Below, piece by piece: positions 31,335 to 37,054 of a stretch of 37,054 nucleotides of DNA (position 1 is the first letter of the stretch; each line of letters begins with the position of its first letter). The notes under the pieces are model-generated. The model saw only the letters and a program-made list of their open reading frames with translations, had not been told where the DNA came from and searched no databases. The stretch comes from Bacteroidaceae bacterium (GTDB taxonomy: Bacteria; Bacteroidota; Bacteroidia; Bacteroidales; Barnesiellaceae_A). Both the position numbers and the translations under genes were made by a program. The stretch is taken from NCBI GenBank assembly GCA_017555825.1, contig JAFZFQ010000055.1, positions 1 through 37,054 on the forward strand, given 5' to 3'.

Positions 31335-32660
31335 ATGAAAGTACTGAAATTTGGCGGTACATCGGTAGGAAGTGCCGAGCGCATGAAGTCGGTGGCACGT
31401 ATAGTGTGCGACGGCGAGCGCAAGATAGTAGTGTTGTCGGCCATGGCCGGAACAACCAATACACTTGTAGAGATATGCGACTATCTGTATAAGAAAAATG
31501 GCGATGGCGCACGCGAGACGATAGCAGCCCTCGAACGCAAATATTGGCTTGTGATAGAGGAACTGTATGTTGCCGAAGAGTATAAAAAAGCGGCTCGTGA
31601 AGCAGTGCGTGCCTGTGTAATGAACATGCGTGCGTGCATCAAAGACTACTTCTCGATGTATGAGGAGAAGGAGATATTGGCACAAGGCGAGTTGATGTCG
31701 ACAGCCATGATGCACCTCTATATGAAGGAGCAGGGCGTAAAGTCGGCACTGTTGCCGGCACTCGACTACATGCGCACCAATAAGAGCAGTGAGCCCGATA
31801 TGACCTATATACGTGCCCATCTGAATGCCATGCTCGACGAAATGCCCGATATAGATGTATACATTACCCAAGGCTATATATGTCGCAATGCGTATGGCGA
31901 GGTAGATAACTTGCAACGAGGCGGTAGTGACTACTCGGCCTCGCTTGTAGGTGCAGCAATAGGAGCCGATGAGATACAGATATGGACCGATATAGATGGC
32001 ATGCACAACAACGACCCGCGTTTTGTAGAGAATACGCGTCCGGTGCGTAGCTTGCACTTTGAGGAGGCTGCCGAGTTGGGCTATTTTGGTGCCAAAATTC
32101 TGCATCCTACCTGTATACAGCCGGCCAAGCAAAACAACATACCTGTGCGCTTGTTGAATACCCTTGAGCCGGATGCCCCCGGTACATTTATCTCGAACTA
32201 TCCCGATGTACAGGGAGTAGGAGCTATAAAGGCCGTAGCTGCCAAGGATAATATTACTGCGATAAAGATAAAATCGGGTCGTAAGCTCTTGGCACATGGT
32301 TTCTTGCGCAAGGTCTTTGAGACATTTGAGACCTATCATACTACTATCGACATGGTGACAACCTCGGAGGTGGGTGTGTCGGTAACGATAGATAATACTC
32401 GACATCTGCCCGAGATACTCGACGACTTGCGCCAGTATGGCACGGTGATGGTAGATGAAAATATGGTAATCGTGTGTGTAGTGGGCGACCTTGAGTGGCA
32501 AAATGCCGGACTCGAATCGCGAGCTTTGTCGGCGTTGAAAGATATACCCGTGCGCATGGTTTCGTATGGTGGTAGCAACTACAATATATCGTTCTTGGTG
32601 CGCCAGGAAGATAAGATTGCGGCCCTGCGTGCTTTGAGTGCCGAACTCTTTAACAAGTAG
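31335..32660 (+). CDS. lysC: Aspartate kinase
   Basis: A 441-residue monofunctional aspartokinase: the first step of the aspartate pathway to diaminopimelate, lysine, methionine and threonine. N-terminal kinase motif MKVLKFGGTSVGS, catalytic/substrate motifs LQRGGSDYSASLVGAAIGA and WTDIDGMHNNDPRFV, then LHFEEAAELGYFGAKILHP. Two ACT domains follow from about residue 305 (TAIKIKSGRKLLAHGFLRKV; VVGDLEWQNAGLESRALSAL), the likely feedback site for lysine or other end products. The frame is open from 31311 with GTG, but the kinase family begins at the ATG at 31335. lysA follows by 30 nt, so the two enzymes of the DAP/lysine branch are co-expressed. No lysine riboswitch is seen upstream. Confidence 0.94.
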   Translation: MKVLKFGGTSVGSAERMKSVARIVCDGERKIVVLSAMAGTTNTLVEICDYLYKKNGDGARETIAALERKYWLVIEELYVAEEYKKAAREAVRACVMNMRACIKDYFSMYEEKEILAQGELMSTAMMHLYMKEQGVKSALLPALDYMRTNKSSEPDMTYIRAHLNAMLDEMPDIDVYITQGYICRNAYGEVDNLQRGGSDYSASLVGAAIGADEIQIWTDIDGMHNNDPRFVENTRPVRSLHFEEAAELGYFGAKILHPTCIQPAKQNNIPVRLLNTLEPDAPGTFISNYPDVQGVGAIKAVAAKDNITAIKIKSGRKLLAHGFLRKVFETFETYHTTIDMVTTSEVGVSVTIDNTRHLPEILDDLRQYGTVMVDENMVIVCVVGDLEWQNAGLESRALSALKDIPVRMVSYGGSNYNISFLVRQEDKIAALRALSAELFNK

Positions 32661-32690
32661 TATACAACCCAAGTATAGAAATAGAGAGGT

Positions 32691-33833
32691 ATGAGCTCGT
32701 TCCCGATAGAAGCCTTTGGCGGTGTGTCTACTCCGTTTTATTACTACGACATGCCCTTGTTGCGTAGCACGCTTGCCACGGTGTGTGCATGTAGGCCCCC
32801 CGGTAGTGTAGTACACTATGCTCTCAAGGCAAACAGCAATGCCCAATTGTTGAAGCTCATATCGCAAAGCGGACTTGGTGCCGATTGTGTGAGTGGTGGT
32901 GAGATAGAGGCTGCAGTTGCATGTGGATTTGCACCCGACAAGATAGTCTACTCGGGAGTAGGTAAGACCGATGCCGAGATACGACTTGCCCTGTCGTTGG
33001 CGATAGCGTGTATCAATGTGGAGTCGGTTGCCGAGCTTGAGGTGATAGATGCCATAGCATCGGAGTGTGGCGTGGTAGCACCTGTGGCTATACGTGTCAA
33101 TCCGCACATAGATGCTCACACGCATCATTATATAACTACGGGATTGAGCGAGAATAAGTTTGGTATAGATATATCGCAACTGCATGCTGTAGTAGACCGC
33201 GTGTTGAACATGAAGCATGTGCGCTTGCGTGGCTTGCATTTTCATATAGGTTCGCAAATAACTACCCTGCAACCCTATGAGGCGTTGTGCGAGGTGGTAA
33301 ACCGATTGCAAGATGAAATGGAGCTGCGTGGCGTTAAGATGGACTATATAAACGTAGGCGGAGGATTGGGCGTAGACTATGAGTACCCCGACGAGCATCC
33401 GATACCCGATTTTGCATCCTATTTTGGTACTTTTGCACGCTTGTTGCAACTGCGCGAAGGGCAGGCTCTGCACTTTGAGCCGGGTCGCTCGATAGTGTGT
33501 CAATGTGGTACGCTCATATCGCGCGTACTATATATAAAGGAGGGCTTGCACAAGCGGTTTGCCATTGTCGATGCCGGCATGACCGACTTGATGCGTCCGG
33601 CGCTCTATCAGGCCTCGCACAAGATAGAAAACCTCACATCGCAGGGTGCGTTGTGCAAGTATGATGTAGTGGGGCCCATCTGTGAGTCGAGCGATAGTTT
33701 TGGCCATGATGTGGCATTAAACGAGGCACAACGAGGCGATTTTATAGCGATACGTTCGGCAGGAGCCTATGGCGAATCTATGGCAAGTCGCTACAATTCG
33801 CGCCAATTGCCGGGAATAATGCTCGGTGAGTAG
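32691..33833 (+). CDS. lysA: Diaminopimelate decarboxylase
   Basis: A 380-residue PLP enzyme of the alanine racemase-like fold III, which makes lysine from meso-diaminopimelate. The PLP lysine is Lys46 in VHYALKANSN. HIGSQI and GGGLGVDY form the phosphate-binding and barrel loops; FEPGRSIV holds the Arg for substrate carboxylate; GPICESSDSF carries the catalytic Cys contributed to the neighbouring subunit. It follows lysC by 30 nt and is closed by a terminator at 33873. Carboxynorspermidine decarboxylase is a less likely alternative, as the CESSD motif and lysC neighbour favour LysA. Confidence 0.94.
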   Translation: MSSFPIEAFGGVSTPFYYYDMPLLRSTLATVCACRPPGSVVHYALKANSNAQLLKLISQSGLGADCVSGGEIEAAVACGFAPDKIVYSGVGKTDAEIRLALSLAIACINVESVAELEVIDAIASECGVVAPVAIRVNPHIDAHTHHYITTGLSENKFGIDISQLHAVVDRVLNMKHVRLRGLHFHIGSQITTLQPYEALCEVVNRLQDEMELRGVKMDYINVGGGLGVDYEYPDEHPIPDFASYFGTFARLLQLREGQALHFEPGRSIVCQCGTLISRVLYIKEGLHKRFAIVDAGMTDLMRPALYQASHKIENLTSQGALCKYDVVGPICESSDSFGHDVALNEAQRGDFIAIRSAGAYGESMASRYNSRQLPGIMLGE

Positions 33834-33872
33834 TGCTTATGATAGAAATAGTGAAATTATCGATGGTTGTAC

Positions 33873-33905
33873 AAATGGCTGATACAGTGTGTATTGGCCA
33901 TTTTT
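33873..33905 (+). terminator. Terminator after lysA
   Basis: 13-bp stem (33873-33885 with 33891-33903, two wobbles), 5-nt loop, and TTTTT at 33901-33905. Confidence 0.8.
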
Positions 33906-33951
33906 GTTGAGAAGGGGTGAAAAAATATATAGTTAAAATATGTAAAAGTGC

Positions 33952-33981
33952 TTGACAAATCAAAAAATGGCTATATATTTG
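33952..33981 (+). promoter_or_regulatory. Promoter of perR-rubrerythrin
   Basis: TTG at 33952-33954, 19 bp, TATATTTG at 33974-33981: full consensus. The expected start site is near 33987, with a leader of about 26 nt. Confidence 0.78.
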
Positions 33982-33995
33982 CATCGAAAACAAAA

Positions 33996-34010
33996 ATAGA
34001 ATAATTCTAA
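33996..34010 (+). promoter_or_regulatory. PerR/Fur-type operator in the perR leader
   Basis: ATAGAATAATTCTAA is a near-perfect 7-1-7 palindrome, close to the PerR box TTATAATnATTATAA. It lies just downstream of the expected start site, three nt before the perR ATG, fitting autoregulation by roadblock. The same 13-nt core AGAATAATTCTAA recurs at 35205-35217. Confidence 0.7.
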
Positions 34011-34012
34011 AA

Positions 34013-34435
34013 ATGGACGGATTAAAAAATATGGTAAAGGAGCGACTTGAGTTGCACGGCATCAAACCCTCGATGCAACGCATGGCAGTGATGGAGTACT
34101 TGATGACCCATCGCACGCATCCTACCGCCGAGATGATTTTTGCCGATCTCTATCCGCACATGCCCACCTTGTCGAAGGCGACAGTGTACAACACCCTCAA
34201 TCTGCTGGTAGAACGCGGAGTAGTGCGCTTGATAACAATAGAGGAGAAGAATGCACGATTTGATGCATGTATGGATCCTCACATACACTTCCGCTGTAGA
34301 GATTGTGGTGCTATACTCGATGTAGATGTAGAGGCACACTGGGTGCCTGCAATGCCCGAAGGTGTGACAGTAGAAATGAGTGAAACCTATTGCATAGGCT
34401 CGTGTGCCGAATGCAACAGCCAAAAAGTGAACTAA
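34013..34435 (+). CDS. perR: PerR-type peroxide/iron regulator (Fur family)
   Basis: A 140-residue Fur-family repressor. A winged helix at 1-75 (HTHPTAEMIFADL; LSKATVYNTLNLLVERGVV) is followed by the dimerisation and metal domain. The zinc site is CRDC (95, 98) and CAEC (131, 134). The regulatory site shows His36, Asp84, His90, His92 and Asp103; Asp at the last position, rather than the Glu of Fur, is the mark of PerR-type peroxide sensing, where the metal-bound His residues are oxidised. A 15-nt palindromic operator overlaps the leader. The gene is followed by rubrerythrin (48 nt). Fur remains possible, but the residues and neighbour favour PerR. Confidence 0.85.
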   Translation: MDGLKNMVKERLELHGIKPSMQRMAVMEYLMTHRTHPTAEMIFADLYPHMPTLSKATVYNTLNLLVERGVVRLITIEEKNARFDACMDPHIHFRCRDCGAILDVDVEAHWVPAMPEGVTVEMSETYCIGSCAECNSQKVN

Positions 34436-34483
34436 AAAATAAGAAATAAAAAATAAGAATATCAATCATTAAAACCTAAAATT

Positions 34484-35029
34484 ATGAAATTTATCTGTAC
34501 AGTATGTGGTTATATCCACGAAGGCGATGCCGCTCCCGAAAGATGTCCCCAATGTAAAGTACCCGCTTCGAAATTTGAAGTGCTCAACGAGAATGCAGCT
34601 CTCCAATTTGTTTCGGAGCATCATATAGGTGATGGAATAGTTGAAGATGAAGAGGTTATGGAAGGTTTGCGTGCTCACTTTATGGGCGAATGCACCGAGG
34701 TGGGTATGTACCTTGCCATGAGTCGTCAGGCCGACCGCGAGGGTTATCCTGAAATTGCCGAGGCTTACAAGCGTTTTGCTTGGGAAGAGGCCGAACACGC
34801 AGCCAAGTTTGCCGAGTTGCTCGGTGAGGTTGTATGGGATACCAAGAAGAACCTCGATGCACGTATGAACGCCGAGTGTGGTGCATGTGCCGATAAGTTG
34901 CGCATTGCTACTCGTGCCAAGCAATTGGGTTATGATGCAATTCATGACACCGTGCACGAAATGGCCAAAGACGAAGCCCGCCACGGCAAAGCATTTGAAG
35001 GTTTGTACAACCGTTATTTCAAAAAGTAA
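34484..35029 (+). CDS. Rubrerythrin, reverse type (rubredoxin domain N-terminal)
   Basis: A 181-residue NADH/rubredoxin-linked peroxidase. The rubredoxin domain is at the N-terminus with Cys5, Cys8, Cys21 and Cys24 (ICTVCG, CPQCK), and the ferritin-like di-iron domain follows (about 40-181) with ExxH motifs EAEHAAKF and DEARHGKAF and the helix-one Glu in [12 protein letters not shown]. In the usual rubrerythrin the order is reversed. Such proteins detoxify H2O2 in anaerobes. It lies 48 nt after perR without a promoter or operator of its own, so it is probably expressed on the perR transcript and derepressed by peroxide. Cytoplasmic. Confidence 0.92.
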   Translation: MKFICTVCGYIHEGDAAPERCPQCKVPASKFEVLNENAALQFVSEHHIGDGIVEDEEVMEGLRAHFMGECTEVGMYLAMSRQADREGYPEIAEAYKRFAWEEAEHAAKFAELLGEVVWDTKKNLDARMNAECGACADKLRIATRAKQLGYDAIHDTVHEMAKDEARHGKAFEGLYNRYFKK

Positions 35030-35081
35030 TAGTTAGTTGTTACACATATAGCATAGAATAGTTTTTTTCAAAGTTTCGCTT

Positions 35082-35121
35082 GACGAGTCGCCCCAGTGAT
35101 GTGGTGACTCGTCCTCTTTTG
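35082..35121 (+). terminator. Terminator after rubrerythrin
   Basis: 11-bp stem (35082-35092 with 35103-35113, one wobble) followed by CTCTTTTG. It ends the perR-rubrerythrin transcript. Confidence 0.75.
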
Positions 35122-35192
35122 TATAAATGTGGGAGACGACTTGTCAAATGTCAAATTCTTCTTTTCGATGTGTAGAAGATAGCTATAAAAGT

Positions 35193-35222
35193 TTGTATGG
35201 TAGAAGAATAATTCTAACTTTG
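35193..35222 (+). promoter_or_regulatory. Promoter of the secreted fibronectin-type gene
   Basis: TTG at 35193-35195, 19 bp, TAACTTTG at 35215-35222: full consensus. The leader is about 30 nt to the ATG at 35259 or 35262. Confidence 0.75.
35203..35217 (+). promoter_or_regulatory. Second PerR/Fur-type operator, overlapping the -7 box
   Basis: The palindrome AGAAT-A-ATTCT (35205-35215) and the 13-nt string AGAATAATTCTAA (35205-35217) are identical to the operator before perR. Here it fills the spacer between -33 and -7 and overlaps the -7 box, where a bound repressor would exclude RNA polymerase. Confidence 0.6.
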
Positions 35223-35258
35223 CAATAAATCATAAATAGAACCTTATAAATAATAATC

Positions 35259-37054
35259 ATGATGAAAAAGTATTTACCTCTATTTGTAGCCAAGTTGTGT
35301 GCCATGATAGTGCTTTTTGGCTCGTTCTCGCAGGCATCCTATGCCGATGGTGATATATGGCCCGAGCGAGTAACCGATTTTACTACCAAGTGGGATAGCA
35401 GTACGGGCTATGTAACAGTGCAACTCACAGCGCCAACACATTCGATGACATCGTTGGGTAGTGGCAATGGAGAGGCGTTGCCGTATCTTACAAAAATCGT
35501 CTTGTCGCGCAATCTCAACTATGGCGAATATATAGAGGTGCATGTGTTTGAGAATCCTGCACCCGGAGAGGAGCTTACACACGTAGATATGACGGTGGGC
35601 GAGGGCTTGTATCAATACAAAGCTGTGGCATACGTAGACGACTATGCAAGCTATCCCGAATGGAGCGAGATAGAGATAGGTCAGAAACCTGTGGATATAA
35701 ATGATGCTTACGCTACCTGCAACAAGGGAAATGCCCCTGTAACAATACTTTTCACAGCGCCTCTGTTGGATACCAATGGCGATGTACTCAAGGCTATAGA
35801 GAAGATAGAGGTGAGCCGATATAGCTATGACACCTATGCCTACGAGGTGATAGGTAGTATAGCCAATCCTACCCCCGGCGAGGCTTGCAGCTTCAGTGAC
35901 AACGATGTGGTGAGTGGCGAGAGCTATTCGTATAGATTGGTTGTGTATACTACTGCCGGCAACTCATACGGTACGGTAGTCAATGTGATGGTGGGCTTGG
36001 ATACCCCGTTGGAGCCGACAAATGTAGAGGCTCGTGTGGGCTCAAATGCTGTATATATCACCTGGAAAGCACCCCAAAAGGGTCAGACCAATGGCTATAT
36101 AGATGTGAGCGAGTTGCGCTATACTGTATTGCGCAGTGCTACCGGTAGCGAGTATGATGCCGAGAAGTTGGTAGAAGATTGGGTACAAATAGAGTATGCC
36201 GATACCGAAGTGTTTGCGATAGAGAGCAAGTATACCTATTATGTGCGAGCTACCAATGCCCAAGGCGAGAGTATAGGAGCACCCTCAAATGCGGTGGTTG
36301 TTGGTCCGCCCTCGGCATTGCCCTATATAGAGACATTTGATAATACAACAATCTATGACGTGCCTACGACCGACTATCCCGGATGGACCTACGCCACTAC
36401 CGAGACAGCGTGTGCATGGTATGTGAGCGAAGAGGCTATTCTCGAAGATCGCACCATTGCGCCCGAGAGTGGAGAGGGTGGACTGGCCTACGTGCAGTAT
36501 GGTAGCTACAACGACTTGTCGCAAGACGACTATATGACTACCGGTAAGATAGACCTTCGTGGAGCTTATGGCCCTATGCTCAAGTTCCGATACTATGCAT
36601 TTGCCGGCTTCAATAGCACACTTGCCATAGAGATAAGTAAGAATGGTGGAGCTTTTGAGGAGGTAGGATTTATAGATTACGACGGTATGCCTCAAGAGGG
36701 CTGGGAGAGCTATGTGATGTCGTTGTACCCCTATCTTGTATCGGATGTAGAGTATATACAAGTACGCTTGCATGCCCACAAGGGAACATACGCTTGCCCC
36801 GTTATTGTCGACAACTTTGTCATCAGCGACCTGCCTCTTGTAGAAAATGTGTCGTATGATAGTGTAAAAGGTCTATTGTCGTGGAGTGCACCGCAGAGTG
36901 AATACTTTGAAGTGACCGGCTATGTGATAGGTCTCAATGGTACCAAGATGGCCGAGTTGCCTGCCAATGTTACAGAGTATGACTATAGCCGTTTTGCCGA
37001 TGAGGATTTCCTTACCTTTGGTATTGTAGCTGTGTATGAGGGTCAATATTGGTC
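35259..37054 (+). CDS. Secreted fibronectin type III-like protein (3' truncated)
   Basis: A large exported protein open to the window end (about 598 residues visible). Signal peptide MMKKYLPLFVAKLCAMIVLFGSF to SYA at residues 1-30. The mature part has repeated Ig/fibronectin III-like domains: one at about 36-145, one at about 146-245, and a clear one at about 248-345 (EPTNVEARVGSNAVYITWKAP ... YTYYVRATNAQGESIG). Then comes a lectin-like/choice-of-anchor J domain at about 350-525 (PYIETFDN, GGLAYVQYG, VIVDNFVISDLP), and another fibronectin-like domain begins. Related proteins are T9SS cargo adhesins or peptidases whose functional end is C-terminal; that end is outside the window, so sorting signal and enzyme activity cannot be judged. 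Two adjacent ATGs (35259, 35262) are possible starts. Its promoter carries the PerR-type operator. Confidence 0.8.
   Translation, partial: MMKKYLPLFVAKLCAMIVLFGSFSQASYADGDIWPERVTDFTTKWDSSTGYVTVQLTAPTHSMTSLGSGNGEALPYLTKIVLSRNLNYGEYIEVHVFENPAPGEELTHVDMTVGEGLYQYKAVAYVDDYASYPEWSEIEIGQKPVDINDAYATCNKGNAPVTILFTAPLLDTNGDVLKAIEKIEVSRYSYDTYAYEVIGSIANPTPGEACSFSDNDVVSGESYSYRLVVYTTAGNSYGTVVNVMVGLDTPLEPTNVEARVGSNAVYITWKAPQKGQTNGYIDVSELRYTVLRSATGSEYDAEKLVEDWVQIEYADTEVFAIESKYTYYVRATNAQGESIGAPSNAVVVGPPSALPYIETFDNTTIYDVPTTDYPGWTYATTETACAWYVSEEAILEDRTIAPESGEGGLAYVQYGSYNDLSQDDYMTTGKIDLRGAYGPMLKFRYYAFAGFNSTLAIEISKNGGAFEEVGFIDYDGMPQEGWESYVMSLYPYLVSDVEYIQVRLHAHKGTYACPVIVDNFVISDLPLVENVSYDSVKGLLSWSAPQSEYFEVTGYVIGLNGTKMAELPANVTEYDYSRFADEDFLTFGIVAVYEGQYW

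Noticed and set aside
30612-33503. A 963-codon open frame on the minus strand, opposite ftsE, lysC and lysA
   Set aside because: It is antisense to three firmly identified genes, and its translation has low-complexity, Tyr/His/Cys/Ile-rich composition with no domain. The strong codon bias of this organism leaves few stops in that frame.

Overview
The window reads as a chromosomal segment of a T9SS-bearing member of the Bacteroidales. The signs are a TonB-dependent receptor followed by DUF5689/DUF6359-type lipoproteins, two proteins with type IX secretion C-terminal sorting domains, a HU(CCDC81)-SPOR protein, the bcp-recA and NrnA-DUF4827-glmM gene orders, and promoters of the Bacteroidetes form (TTG, 19-21 bp, TAnnTTTG). 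Family-level placement is not possible from this sequence alone. Nothing here looks like phage, plasmid, insertion sequence or CRISPR; base and codon use look even throughout.

Layout. 1-4634: the 3' end of a TonB-dependent receptor gene and two surface lipoprotein genes, closed by a terminator. 4657-5588: a periplasmic LTxxQ protein with a very Cys/Lys-rich tail, preceded by a twin 14-nt direct repeat. 5637-8353 (minus): a membrane NfeD-ClpP-type serine protease followed by an M16 peptidase homologue that lacks its zinc site. 8784-10179: an ECF sigma factor convergent with a GT2 glycosyltransferase. 10387-11947: bcp-recA with a strong terminator. 12037-12257: a gene-poor interval that may encode a small RNA. 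12280-15593 (minus): two T9SS cargo proteins. 15673-18694 (minus): a TPR/PD40 protein, a short NfeD and the flotillin FloA, probably one operon. 18772-21793 (minus): a YcxB-like membrane protein, a HU-SPOR protein, a periplasmic TPR protein and a conserved unknown.

The right side is on the plus strand. 21902-26512: C11 peptidase, mazG, topB and a NUDIX hydrolase, tightly packed. 26588-29695: nrnA, DUF4827 lipoprotein, glmM. 29764-29929: a tRNA-Pro(TGG) with its own promoter and terminator. 29950-33905: a TlpA-like lipoprotein, ftsE, lysC and lysA, apparently one transcript. 33952-35121: a PerR-type regulator and a rubrerythrin. 35193-37054: a large secreted fibronectin-type protein running off the window.

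The most useful observations are: the same 13-nt palindromic PerR-type operator before both the perR-rubrerythrin unit and the secreted protein gene; the Cys-rich envelope protein and its upstream repeat; the candidate small RNA; several genes whose -7 box sits only 4-5 nt before the ATG, implying leaderless transcripts; and catalytic-residue losses in the M16 homologue and in the TopB toprim motif. I saw no clearly new multi-gene defence or biosynthetic system.
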